Below are positions 25,672 through 37,667 of a stretch of 64,000 nt of DNA, piece after piece. The notes beneath the pieces were generated by a model, which was given only the letters and a program-made list of their open reading frames with translations, was not told the origin of the DNA and did not search any database. Each line of letters starts with the position of its first letter. The stretch's first letter is position 1. The stretch is from the NCBI GenBank assembly GCA_037951105.1, contig JBAMJV010003033.1, forward strand, positions 124,001 through 188,000, in the 5' to 3' direction. The position numbers and the translations under genes were made by a program. Source of the stretch: Echinarachnius parma. Lineage: Eukaryota > Echinodermata > Echinoidea > Clypeasteroida > Echinarachniidae.

Positions 25672-25961
25672 TACTGTCGGACTGTTTGCCTGGGAGACCT
25701 GGGGTAGATGCAGTCTGCTGGTACCCTGTCTCTAACCGCTAGCTATCACACAGATGTTGCTATCAGATGCATGCTGCTATCAGATGCACGCTGCTATCTT
25801 CATATTACTCTCTACTTGTTTACACCTTTATCGGTATTGGTGACCCATCGCATTTTAGCCGGATCTGAAGATATACGTATACTCTCAGTGACATGACCTC
25901 AATTCTAACTCTTATATTACGTTACCACGGATATCTTTAATTGCATCAAGCATAAACAAAC

Positions 25962-25970
25962 TATATAAAG
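25962..25970 (+). promoter_or_regulatory. TATA box of the exon 1M promoter
   Basis: TATATAAAG is a near-ideal TATA element, 106 bp before the ATG at 26076. Transcription would start about 25990-26000, giving a leader of roughly 80 nt. That leader contains no other ATG, unlike the leader of the long isoform. Confidence 0.6.
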
Positions 25971-26075
25971 TGGGCCCATTTCATTTGGAAGGCAGCATAC
26001 CACTGCACACCAGCAAAGGCCGATCTGCTTGTCGCTGACAAAGCTGAGACATTCCTCAATTGCTGTTTGCTTGCC

Positions 26076-26435
26076 ATGAAGGATAAGAACGGTGACGAGA
26101 CTGCGAATAGTACCATGGAGGTGACGAATCGGGAAGTTGCCGTTGGAAGCGGTTTGGATTCGGATCGGGACGACGCGGTTGAGCGCGGCTCGGAATCGAA
26201 CCCGAGTGATGCTGTTGGAAGTGTGTTGAAGTCGGATCAAGGGGATGCGGTAAAAGGCGTCTTGAATTTGAGGCAGCTTAATGCTGTCCGAAAGGTCATG
26301 AAACGCCTTGATTCCGTTGATGCGCAGGTCAAAGCCTCTGCCGATTCGGACAGCGATGACTCTCTCCTGGACGAGTGCTCCAGGATCTGCATGTGTGAGA
26401 AGTGCGTGCCCAAGACCCCTCTTAAGGTGGGACCG
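26076..26435 (+). CDS. IP3K: IP3 3-kinase, alternative N-terminal exon 1M
   Basis: A 120-codon exon that probably gives a shorter N-terminus for the same kinase. ATG 26076 sits in GCCATGA (G at -3). The frame is closed upstream by TAA at 25953-25955 and ends at donor CCG|GTAAGA in phase 0, matching the shared exon at 46898. The sequence is acidic and low in hydrophobic residues. Residues 22-81 form five 12-residue units, each starting Ala-Val (see 26139-26318). A Ser/Asp cluster and a Cys-containing tail (CMCEKC, then TPLKVGP) follow. A TATA box lies at the right distance upstream. I do not recognise the segment from any known kinase; assignment to this gene rests on strand, phase, splice donor and position. 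It could instead belong to an unknown nested gene. Confidence 0.7.
26139..26318 (+). repeat. Five 36-nt coding repeats within exon 1M
   Basis: Residues 22-33, 34-45, 46-57, 58-69 and 70-81 each begin Ala-Val. The best-conserved pair reads AVGSGLDSDRDD and AVGSVLKSDQGD. The DNA repeats share GCNGTTGGAAGNG and TCGGATC. Units four and five have drifted towards basic and leucine-rich composition. Confidence 0.7.
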
Positions 26436-26570
26436 GTAAGAATAAGATGCATAGAGCTGCTTTTTAACCCCCTCTGTACCTTTAACAATATAGAACTACA
26501 GTTTTCCCCACCTATAATCAGGTATTTGGTTGTCTATTAGTTGTTTCTATTTCAGGAAAGATGAATTGAG

Positions 26571-26749
26571 TACAGTCAAACCTGTCTTACCAGTCACCTG
26601 TCTTTAGCAGCTAACTTGTCTAAAGTGGCCATCAAATATAATCCCGGCAGAGAAACAATTTTATAGAACCTGTGTTTAAAGTTGCATGTCTACAATGGCA
26701 ATTTGTCTTTGTTTCCATGAGGTGGTTACTATGCATAGGTTTGACTGTA
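26571..26749. mobile_element. MITE family F, copy 2
   Basis: It begins TACAGTCAAACCTGTC and ends ATAGGTTTGACTGTA; 179 bp. The interior has the family's GTGGCCA/TGTCTTTAGCAG motifs. It is located 135 bp after the exon 1M donor. Confidence 0.75.
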
Positions 26750-27586
26750 AGTTTTTCCATTTGTCTTCAGGTATTTGGTTGTCTATTAGTTGTTTCTATT
26801 CCATGAAAAAAAGAATCTATAGATATATATTTTCGGGAGCCTCTTTTAGAGCTTGCTGCCTATATTCATATGAAATATGTAGTACATAGAATAAGTTGTT
26901 GGCATTTCAGGGGCAAGAATTGCCAAAAGCTCCATGTATGTGCATTTATATGAACAACTAATATTTTGTTTGTTTTTTACACATGGTGATGAAAATATAT
27001 CTGTGCTTTTCCAACTTTAGTTTCTTATAGTTATAGTCAGCAGTTTATATTTTCTGTTGTTGCTTATTATTTCCTCAATCCCTTTTTATTTTGTTTTCTG
27101 TATTCATGTTTTTGACTACCATTTGCAATTTGATACTTGTATCGTCAAGGTAGTCTGTACTGGTAGGTAATTTACCATTGGTTCTTCAACTAATAAAGAT
27201 GTTTTTACGTGTCAATTTTATAGGTGAATCAACCCCCTACATAATACATGGGCCATTTATTCTATCCATACATTTATTATTCTCCATACCACACATGCGC
27301 GTGTACACAAATAGTGAAAGAAAAGATTTGCCCTTTCACCGTTTCATTTATTTTTACTAAATACTACATAGTTGTCTTCCAAATAATCTACATGTATGAG
27401 GTTTGGTGAATATTTGAATATTGTCTGGCATGGGAGGGAATAACACAGAGCGTATAATATATATATATACAGTATATACATGCACATTGTATATATCGCA
27501 CAAAGCAGTAGAAAATTAATTGCTTTTGCATGTCCTTCTCTCACGTTTTCTCAAAGATGTACGTAGCATAGATGCAACTTAAATTG

Positions 27587-27900
27587 ATCCATTAACTTCA
27601 CAAGATTTTGTCAAAAGCCACATTTGAGACTTCAGTCATGTACCTTACCAATATCGTTGCAAGATTCTTCAGAATGATATGTGATAGTTTCATTTTAAAA
27701 ACACTGTTTGAAAATTGACTTCAGATTCTGACTGACATTCGTACTATTGAAAAGCATGAATTCCCGGAACGCATTTCATTCAGTCAATACAATGTAAATA
27801 GCTCCATAATTAGGGAAAAATCAAAACTTCAAAATGTTATTCTTCCGTTACCAATACCACACATTAGCCAAACAACAAGGTACAAGGGATACGGTGAGAA
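27587..27900. repeat. Dispersed repeat, also at about 38860-39180
   Basis: Both places share the phrases TTGAGACTTCAG, TGTGATAGTTTCAT and AACACTGTTT in the same order and spacing. No clear ends were found, so it is left as an unclassified interspersed repeat. Confidence 0.5.
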
Positions 27901-27933
27901 CTCTCCAAGTGATTTTGGTTCCATTTGACAAAG

Positions 27934-28299
27934 TTAAAGGGGATCTAGTAACTTTGTTGACATGTGCAGAAAGTGATGAATGGTTGGTAAAACGTGTAGT
28001 TTTGTGATTTGATATTTGTCCTCTAGGTAATGTGTGAACATTTCACGATAAATGGATGTTATATGGCCGAGTAATGAGCAAAAAATGTATGATACTCCCT
28101 AACTCATTGCACTGACTTTGTACACAATTACGACTATCCAGTGGATAGCTAAATATCTTTTTAACGAAAGAGAAATTTGGAAAACCAAAACCTGTTCCAT
28201 GCTTCTATTGGTAATACATATATACAACACGGTATGAGAGAACCACTATATTTCTGATTAAGTTTTGTGTATGTGAACAGTGTTACTAGATCAGTTTAA
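27934..28299. mobile_element. TTAA MITE family B, copy 2
   Basis: It begins TTAAAGGGGATCTAGTAAC. The right end (GTTACTAGATCAGTTTAA) is damaged, but TTAA is kept. Length 366 bp. Confidence 0.75.
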
Positions 28300-28470
28300 T
28301 GGATCACTCTGATACATTGTTGTAGTTTGTACAGGATATAATAACTACGTAAACTGAAGGGTGTCAAGGACAGTGTAGGCGGCGAACAAAGTTTTTCAAA
28401 TTATACATAGCATTCACCAGTTCTCAGCCTGGATTGGTCCCCGGAAATACTTGGGTTGTGGTCTAATATT

Positions 28471-28861
28471 TTAAAGGGATCTACAATATAGTTCAAATGT
28501 TCACATGTTCAAAAAGTGATGAATGGTTGATAAAATGTGTATTGATGTGATCTGCTATGTCCACTGAGTTAATGTGTGAAAATTTCATGTTAAATGGATG
28601 TTATATGGCCAAGTAATGAGCGAAAATGCAAAGTGATATTCGCTAACTCATTGCGCTGACTGTGTACACTTTGTAAACTTTCCAGTGGATAATTAAAAAT
28701 CCGAACACTACAATCGTAAATATCAATTGAACGAAAAGGGAAATTTGAAAAACCCAAACCTGTTCCATGCTTCTATTGGTAATACGAATACAAGGTATGA
28801 TAGAACCACTTGCGTTCTGAGTAAGATTTGTGGATTTGGACAATGTTACTAGATCCCTTAA
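28471..28861. mobile_element. TTAA MITE family B, copy 3
   Basis: It begins TTAAAGGGATCTAC and ends AATGTTACTAGATCCCTTAA. Both TTAA are intact over 391 bp. It lies only 170 bp after copy 2 in the same orientation. Confidence 0.8.
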
Positions 28862-29784
28862 ATGTTTTGCAATCAGGGAAAATTTGGTGGCCCAAAGCTA
28901 ATTTTGTATGAACCTGGGCCAGCGTAGTTTGTAGCTGAACTGCAATGAACATACTATTGCCGTCGCACCCTTTTTTCCAACTAAAAGCAATACTGAAATG
29001 CACATATATACATGTATGTGTACATCCACACCCGAGTTCACTGTTAACAATTAAACTTTTCATTCATAACACTTCATAGGCTTGAACTATTTAACACTTC
29101 ATAGGCTTGAACTATTTAACACATTGCTTTTGATGTGAGCCATATTATTGTTATAATAACCATGCATAATAATTTTTTAAAAAGCACTGACCGTTGCTAA
29201 CGATCAGACTATGCAACAAACGTCATGAGCTTTTAATAATAAACACATTGCTTTCTATGGAATCCATATCCTCTATATTATACCCACGCATTATACAATT
29301 ATATATGTATACAGCAGTGCCTAATAAAATTCCTGACACTTTTCTGTTATTCTAGCCTCTCAAACAAATCACTTAACGTTTTTTTTCTGTGTTTTAAATA
29401 CATAAATTTGCTAACTTATTGAAATTCAGTCAAGCATACACCGCCCACCCACCCTGTCACCCACTCTTTAAAAAAATAATGTTTAGGCAGTATAATATAG
29501 GTCTACACATGTACACTGCATAATATATATTGTGTGTGTCCTTATATATGTTGAATAGAGATTCATAATTCCGTGTTCATTTTATTAAATTTTGTTGTAC
29601 TAGTTCTTCATGTGAAGCTTCAAAAAAGAAGAAAGTTTTTGTTTTTCATCACAAATTTGTGCTAGTAGCAGACATTTATGTTACCCATGTCTTTATGAAA
29701 CAGCTAAATAGATGGGAGTTGTGGGAGCTAGGTGATATTTGAAACCTTAATCATAATCACGATGTGTGATCATTTTTCATACCT

Positions 29785-30285
29785 CGTGTTCACACACACA
29801 AATTTCATCCCTTAATCATGACTAGAGAATCAGGAGCTGACTAAAGAATCAGCTCCTGATTAGCTATACGACGGAAATTGTGTGTCTGAACACTCACTTA
29901 ATGAAACGACGTATAGCTAATCATGATTAACGAAACGGGGTTTTGAGCATCGTTTCGTACGAGAGCTGACAATAGAATCATGATCGTTCGTGTGTGAACA
30001 ACTGGTCGCTCGTTTAATCATGATTAGCTATACGAGACTTGTATAACGGGGCGTGGCTTAACGTGACCACGCGCGACCACTGAAGACAGCAGACAGAAAA
30101 AAAGACAACACACTGCGCAGTAGCAAACTGTGCACTTATACGATGTTTCGTGGAGCTGAAGGCCAGCTGGTTTGGGATCTTGTTTTTGTGTATGTGAACG
30201 TATCGTATGTTTCATTAATCATGATTCTTTAGTCATGATTCTTTAGTCATGATTAAGGGATGAAAATTCTGTGTGTGTGAACACG
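29785..30285. mobile_element. 501-bp inverted-repeat element (family J)
   Basis: CGTGTTCACACACAC at the left pairs with GTGTGTGTGAACACG at the right. The pairing continues inward through TTCATCCCTTAATCATGA and TCATGATTAAGGGATGAA for about 45 bp. The interior repeats TAATCATGATTA-type and GATTAGCTATACG phrases several times. No coding frame. Confidence 0.75.
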
Positions 30286-30687
30286 CTGTTAGATAACGAA
30301 CACTGTTAACCTTGTGGAAAAATTCACATAAGATTTTATCATCACTGTCCATCGATTTTGATGAATATCTATTTAGGGAGACATATAAAAACAAATCAAA
30401 ACCTGTTTCATTTCTGTAACCATAAGCCAAACAACAAGGTACAAGAGAAATGTGAAAGCCCTAAAAGTGATTTTTGTAAACTTTGGCAACGTTAATTGAT
30501 TACTTTACCCATGTTTTGAATGAATTTTGTCTGTTAACGAGTGGGGAGATTTCAATATCGTGTGTAATTGAATGGACAGCTACTCCATTTGTATGCAGTA
30601 CTAGATTCCATCTCGACTGTGTGACTGAATGCACAATCATGCAAATAGGTAGATGTTTGAGATAGATGCTTCAATTCAGTGTACATA

Positions 30688-31137
30688 TTAAAGGCATATA
30701 TGCGTGGGTTATTAGACGCGTGGATCCATCTTGCGCACTTTTACGCACGGTACGTAATCCCCATTGGCTCAGTTATAAGTATCGATCGCAAACTGTCCCA
30801 TTTCTGAATACCCGAGTCAAAAATGCATTAAAAATAGTCGCGTTCGGAATGTTTGTACTAATCGAATGGAGATCCATCAGAGATGTTTACGAGCGAAAAT
30901 ATCACGTAACACGTTAACCGCAACCGACTTCAAAGTGCCGCCGTTTGATGGCTAGGTGACAGCGTGAGAAATTTGTTTGCTGCATGCAATTTCATAAGAA
31001 GGCCTTTGTTCAGATATTTCGAGGCACCTCTCTTCGATCGATCCAACATATATCTTGAGTTTACCTCGAGAGATTACGGTGGAGTCGAGTTGGAATTTGC
31101 CGACTACCCTTTATAACCCACGCATATATGCCTTTAA
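30688..31137. mobile_element. TTAA-flanked element with 21-bp terminal repeats (family E)
   Basis: TTAA at 30688 and 31134 flanks perfect inverted ends beginning AGGCATATATGCGTGGG. Total 450 bp. The interior is comparatively CpG-rich and gives an 83-codon frame (30666-30917) with no recognised domain; I treat that frame as incidental. The end TTAAAGGCA departs from TTAAAGGRR at one base. Confidence 0.85.
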
Positions 31138-31525
31138 ACTCATATCTTCCTAACACAGAGCCGTCAAAGGTAGCATATGATACAAGAGTTGCCTTGGTTA
31201 TATAACCTGTGATAAGATAGGGTATAATCCTGCTGTATGTGATATAAATACTCCATACAACAATGCATACTCTCTGGGTATTTTTATATTCTTTTTAATT
31301 TTAGCATATTCTAATTGGAAAAAAAGTTCACTGATTCTGGTTCGTATTGGTTATTGATTTAACACCTCAAGACTTGTTATTATTTTGTTTAGATGGGAAT
31401 AAGTAAAGCAGTTTTTTTATTATTTGGGATTAAAGGGATCTAGTAATGTTAACATACTACATACTGACAAAGGGTTGAACAAATGTGTTTTGTTGGCATT
31501 GAATGTGTCCACTCAGTGATGTCTG

Positions 31526-31705
31526 AAAATCCATGTTAAAGGGATCTAGTAACTTTGTTGACATGTGCCATAAGTGATGAATGATTGATAAAATGTATAT
31601 TGTTGTTTAATATATGAGATGTCCACTGTGTATTGTGTGCAAAATTAAAGTCAAATGGATGTTATATGGCCAAGTAATTAGCAAAAATGCAAAGTGATCA
31701 CTAAT
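31526..31705. mobile_element. TTAA MITE family B, truncated copy
   Basis: The left end TTAAAGGGATCTAGTAAC is intact and the sequence follows the family for about 170 bp, then stops at the family H element at 31706. A further shortened relative begins at about 31432. Confidence 0.65.
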
Positions 31706-31956
31706 GTGACTGGATAAAGCAAAACCCTGCACTTGTGGGTAAAAATAACAATTGAGATTTCCAAACCATGAGAAAGGCCTCATGACAAGCTTTAATTTGA
31801 TGCCTTTTTCTGAAATATCGGACAATAATAATTGGCAAAGATGACTGTTTCAATTTTACAAACATAAGTCTTTTACATACATTATGTGAACTAAAAATGC
31901 CAATTTCTTCATAACATGAATACCGTCAAGTGCGGGGTTTTGCTATATCCAGTCAC
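31706..31956. mobile_element. MITE family H, copy 3
   Basis: It begins GTGACTGGATAAAGCAAAAC and ends GTTTTGCTATATCCAGTCAC. It abuts and appears to interrupt a family B element. Confidence 0.75.
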
Positions 31957-32079
31957 AACTGTTCGTACCAGTACCAGTGATAAATCAATGTAACATATAA
32001 ATTTCTGCTCGTTAATTGGGTTGTCATGTATGTAGATAATAATCATGTCTCGATGTATACAGTGGCCTAATATGATTGG

Positions 32080-32133
32080 TACCGTAAATCTCCGTGTATA
32101 AGGCGCACTCGTGTATAAGGCGCACCCCCAACT

Positions 32134-32171
<38 letters not shown>

Positions 32172-32877
32172 TTTTTTTTTTTTTTTTTAAGAAATTTTTT
32201 GTTTTAGAATTTTTTTTGGGACACCCTGTAGTCATGTTGGAACACTTACATCGCTGGTCTAGGGCATATCAAGGGCCTAATGTCAATTGTAACTTTCATG
32301 ACCATATACTTTTTTCACATACAAAATAGTGGTTAGTACAAAAATTGCACACATTGAGCAATAACACTGGTGCTCATGAATATTCATATTCATGAATATT
32401 CATAAGCACTTATACTGCATTAAATACTGCACTATATAATGCAATTTTCTTAATTAACTAACAATAGATTTTCAATTATGAGAAAAATTTATAACAAATG
32501 GTTAGATAATGAGTACTGCTGCTCACGAATGTATGAATATTCATTAGCAGCAGTAATTTGCTTAATAAACTTGCATTTTTTACATCTGTAACCAACATTT
32601 TTATTTTGAGAAAAAATTATATGTTGCTGAATGCTACAACAGACAGTAAGCTCTTGTCATGCCATGGGCCAGTGTAATATGCATTGAACATGACTAGAGG
32701 GTGTCCCCCCCCCCCCCCCCCAAAAAAAAAAAATCAATAAATAAAAAAAAATAAAAAAAAAAAAAATCTTTTTTTTTTTTTTTTTTTTTTGGCTGTACCT
32801 GTGTATAAGGCGCACCCCCGACTTTGAAATTTTTTCCGACGGAAAAAAGTGCGCCTTATACACGGAGATTTACGGTA
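32080..32877. mobile_element. 798-bp DNA element with terminal inverted repeats (family K)
   Basis: TACCGTAAATCTCCGTGTAT at the left pairs perfectly with its complement at the right end, and the match continues through AAGGCGCAC for about 30 bp. A second AAGGCGCACCCCC lies just inside each end. The interior is AT-rich with long A/T runs and a palindromic TCATGAATATTCAT block. No transposase frame. Confidence 0.8.
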
Positions 32878-33616
32878 ATCATCTTTACATGAACTGATCA
32901 AATATTCCATTTTTGTTCATGCCTACGTGCTAGATAACTCATACTGTTGATGAAACAGCCCAATTTCTACTTTTGCTTAACAGATGCAATTTTTTTCCTT
33001 CAAATGGAATAATAACTCTTTAAATTGTATGCATTCCATCAAGCAGACACGAAGGAAAATTTTTATCAAAACATGTTTTGCGCACAATCGGGAAGGCTCT
33101 TGTTATTTTATTTTTTAAAGGCTGGCTGGCCAAGAAAAACAGAGAAGATGAGAGGAATGTTTTTTTAGCAGATAAAGACATCAAAGATTGAAAAAAAAAG
33201 GACACAAATGATGTAGCTGGTTATATGATGCAATCGCCCTTAAACCAGTTTCAAATTTAAACGCATACATCCACTCAGAAATGTACAAAAGACTGCTAAT
33301 GACAGCATACATACATATATGTGCAATTTTTTTCATTTTGATTTGATACAAAATGCTGTCTTGTCCAATCCCACTTAGGACTAGTCCCCCAAATGTTGTA
33401 TGTTGCACTGGTTAGATCTTGTTACGTATTTGAATGCACAAACACGTACACGTTCATTTATTTCAGTGGGTAAAAAAGAAGTAGATTGAAGTTGAAAGGT
33501 TGCATACATGTAGATCTGAAGTCATTGCAGTTTTGGGGGTAATAAATTAGCCCAAAAGGTTTATTTTGAACAAGATGGTACACAATATAATGAGGATTGG
33601 TGCGGGGGAAAATGAT

Positions 33617-33820
33617 TAATGGTGTTGTCACACTTCTCCGGAAAGTGTCAATGGATGCCCGACAGAGAGAAAAATTAGCGATATCAAATTATTTGGTGGT
33701 GAAAGTCCCCTCCATACCTTCATGCACAAACATTCCGCCGGATAAAGCAATGGACATCGCCTGACAAGGAACGCATTCGAACAAATGGATTGGTAATTTG
33801 GCTCTCCGTCATTTCATTTT
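33617..33820. mobile_element. Diverged relative of family G
   Basis: It shares GGTGAAAGTCNNCTCCAT, GACAAGGAACG and TTGGCTCTCCGT-type phrases with 12554-12783 in the same order, but its ends are eroded. Confidence 0.45.
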
Positions 33821-34080
33821 AGATTAATTGACCTAAAAGCTAGAGTGCCATGCCCATTATGGGCCATATTAATTTCCCCCAAAGTATTATTCATAAGGTT
33901 GCAGTTTTCCATCATAATGGATAAATTAATCATACTTATGAATTGATAAATTAACCTGGTTATAAAAAATAGGGCACTTACCAACTAACAAATGATATTG
34001 AGGCAAACATGTTTAAGAAGTTATCATTCATGTTCAATGTCCTCATATTTAAAGAAATTTATTGGTAATTTCATCATTAT

Positions 34081-34085
34081 CATCA

Positions 34086-34144
<59 letters not shown>

Positions 34145-34150
34145 ATCATC
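34081..34150 (+). repeat. Hexanucleotide repeat (GTCATC)n
   Basis: About ten tandem GTCATC units flanked by CATCAT. The Ile/Val-rich frame crossing it is an artefact. Confidence 0.9.
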
Positions 34151-35739
34151 GCCATCACTATCACAATCTCCTTTTTCATCACCATCATAATCATAAACAT
34201 AAATTTATCATAATCATAACCCTTCGTTTTCCCTCATTTTGTTGTGGATGCTTGTCAGTGAATAATTTTCCTGGTATCGCATCACAATTTGCTATGCATT
34301 TTTGCATGACTGCTATACAAAATATCTTTTGTGTAGCAGTTTTCTTCCATAGAAGTGTACAGAATTTCATTTGAAATATTTATCCATCGGCTGAAATTGC
34401 TAATCAAATTTGAGGAAGAAAATTATTCCCTGCTTGTAAATAGTGATCATGAAATACAATCTAGAAGTATTGCCCTGAAAATGGCAAGGTTGAATTGCAT
34501 ATTATGAATAGTGAATGGTATTCAAATGATCGATAAACGGGCTACAGTATTTGCCACAAAATTAGACGACATATCACATTGAATCGTAGTGAAAGGACTC
34601 ATGCATACTAAAAGGCATACATATAATCATGAGAGCATAATGCAGTTTATTATGTCTAATGTACGACTTCAGATGTGAAAGAAGCAGAAAGAATGTCAAG
34701 TTACCATGGTAACCTAGTGATGTCTTCCTTCTGATGAAATAACACCATGCATATTCTTGGTTCTTCAAGGAGCTGCAAGCAGAATCACAGGGCAATGCTG
34801 TCGTTTTTTCTCTCCTCTTTGATTTGAAAGTATGAATAATTGCCCTCTCCCTTTTTGTCTTTTTAACATAATTGTGTGTGAGATACTGTACATGACCAAA
34901 TAGAACAACTTGTCTGGAATTCACTGAGGTGGTTTGAATTTAATCGCAGTTTTAAAAAACCCTGTTTTACGAAGCACTGCACATTCTTCTCTCATTTTCA
35001 AAATAAGGAATAGAATTCGACCATTTAACAAAATAACTTGTGCGGAAATATGAGAATAGTTAGTGCTTAAGATTGTCATTAATTTTGCTTAATCTTATTC
35101 ATTAAAAAGTACTCAGACTATAGTCACATGTTACAGCAAAAATTACAGTCGAAATTACCGTTGGGAATGTATCAATCGTATACTTGACTTTGATTATTGA
35201 GTAGTTGGCATATATTTGATTAGATTATGATGCCACCATGTCACCTAGCATACAGGGGAATTTAATTACATACATGCTGATGGACATTGTGTTGCATGTA
35301 ATGTAATGTATGACGTCAGACTATTCCTTGGTCATCGACATCGTGATTCAATGGATGAATTTGATCTGATTAACTGAGTATTGAACTGTCATTTTATTTC
35401 CGTTCTGTCTCACTTTCTTTCTTTCATTACTAGTCATTTTAAAAGATGAACTTTGTACAAACATTGGGTAGCAGTGTTCAAAACTAACCCAATGCCCATG
35501 GAAACCTGGTGGGCCTTGTATTAACTTTTTGAGGTATTTAACCTTTTTTCTCAATTAATACCTTTCAAATATTGATAGCCTGAAGAAAAAAAAGAATTGG
35601 CACTTATGAATTTTGCAGTAAACTCAATGTTAGCCACTCACTGGTTACTATATACTGATTCCATTTACATTGTGAATGTGAATCCAAACCATTCTTTAAA
35701 TATAAAACCTTAAAATATTTAAAAAAAAAAATTTCAACT

Positions 35740-36110
35740 TTTCAGTTTGGGCGGGAAACTCAGCTTGCCAATACCGTTATGAAACAGATATCGCTTCCAT
35801 ATCCACATTGACCACATTGAATTTACAATTATTTTGATTTGTTAAGAGAATATTTCTTTTTCTAATTGAAATATCAGTTCATCAGATTTGGCGGGAAACA
35901 TCAGTTTTCCAATACCCTTGTGAAAAAGATGTCACCACCTTTATATCCTCATTGAATCACAATTTTCTGATGTGTTAAGAGAATATTTGTTTCTAATTCT
36001 AATGGAAATATCAGTTGATCAGATTTGGCGGGAAACGTCAGTCCCCAATACCCTTGTGAAGATGTCACACCCTATTCACATTGTTCATGTGTTGAGAGAA
36101 ATTGTTGTCT
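35740..36110 (+). repeat. Tandem repeat of about 140 bp carrying E2F-like sites
   Basis: Three degenerate units each contain TTTGG(G)CGGGAAA, then CCAATACC, GATATCAC/GATGTCAC and GTTAAGAGAATAT-type phrases. The GC-rich core is kept in all three while the AT-rich flanks have diverged. Confidence 0.75.
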
Positions 36111-37667
36111 CATAGAAATTTTATTTCCCTATGGTTGGTAGCATTCCTCTTGTTATACATGTACCCTTTTCAGACCATGACACAGTCAGACCTGTTCTAG
36201 CCACAACCTGTATAGCATTACAGTATGATACAGTAACTTTTTGCTTGTAAATGTACTTGCAACTGTACTTGTATATGATGTTTATGGTGTGCTCTTGCAA
36301 AGAAGAACAAAAAAACGAGTGAACACTTACTCAGCATGCATTCAAAGACCTGTCAATGTCTTTTTCTGCTGCCTAGCATGAATCATTAATCTTGCATAAA
36401 TACATATTGTTTTTTCCTGATTGTTTTAATAGCTCGGATGTCTTGTGATAATTTCAGGTGGGGGGGGGGGGGGTGTCTTGGTTCATAATGGGAGTGTTTG
36501 GTATGAAATGGGCATAGTATATTCATATAATTACACCGAGACCTCAGAACTTGTTACTTGCGTAGCCTGCCACCTTGCAAAGACAGTTTCTGAATGGACT
36601 TGAATGGTGCCTTGCATAAAAATTGATTCACAGCCCTTAATAAAAACAGAGTATTACAGGCTTTTGATAAAGATAGATTCTCATCCATAAAATAAAGACA
36701 GAAACACAGCCTTCAACAAAGATCAATTCAGAGCCAGCTATGATAAAGATAGTTTCACAGCCATCTATTTATATACATCTCTTTTATATTCAAGAGTCTT
36801 TTATGAAGATATAAACGAGACGTGTCAAAGTGATAAAACATCACTGTCAAGGCCGCACACCACTGGCCCTACAGTATGTGTGATGTACGTGCCATACTTT
36901 CTCATCTCCCTTTGATTGTCTGTTTTATACTTTGATGAAAGATAGGTGACCTTGGTTTCCAAAGGAAGAGAAACAGTACGCAGTATCGACTCCTAACACC
37001 GGTGTAAAAGAAAAATATATCGACGAGTGAAAAATCAAAACTGTGACAGCAGGTGAAAAATGAAAACTGAGGGCCAAGATGTGCAGAATGATACAACATG
37101 TGCCTTTGTTTTTGTTTTCCTAGCATGAGAAGCTTCAAATTATGATAGACACTCTGTGTGTGGCCCTTTTATTGAACATTGACGTAAAGAAAACTTGACA
37201 AGACTCTCATATAGTTATCATTATTTGTATAGTCGCCCATTACAAATCACTTCGAATGTTCGCACAATGCTGGACAAATACAGTCTTTGAACTATAGAAT
37301 AAATCTGGGGGAATATTGGAATATAAATGAAGTTATCTTTTTTTTCTCTTAATGAGTCATGAACATGAATTTATGACAGAATACAAAGCATACATACACT
37401 TGTTACTCAAATTTAGGTGACTGATGCACATGCATGTACAAATTAACTTGTCAAAAACAGGTACAAAATACTGCTCAGGCTTGATTAAAAAGACATATAA
37501 CAAATTAATATAAAATGGTTGATTCTGTAAGCTTATTTATTTCAAAATTATTATATTAAGTAGATTTTAAAAGAGATTTTTAAAAATTGATAATTTAAGT
37601 TGATTTAAAAATTTATTTTTAAAAATTTATTTCAAAATTATTATATTCAGTTGATTTTAACTTAATT

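Larger units (their letters stand above)
7001..25961 (+). other. First intron, part 1 (between alternative exons 1L and 1M)
   Basis: No convincing coding exon was seen in these 19 kb. The contents are listed separately: MITEs of several families, the 16-unit minisatellite at 16306-17105, degenerate tandem blocks and simple repeats. Open frames here, such as 7030-7461 and 23270-23662, show no recognisable domain and overlap low-complexity or repeat sequence. The final 300 bp (25660-25961) are less AT-rich and carry a CRE and a TATA box, and probably act as promoter for exon 1M. Confidence 0.6.

Noticed and set aside
30666-30917. 83-codon frame inside the TTAA element at 30688
   Set aside because: It starts outside the element and has no transposase or other motif; an incidental frame in a CpG-richer repeat.
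34574-34924. 116-codon minus-strand frame
   Set aside because: No domain, no splice or promoter context, and composition like the intron; probably chance.
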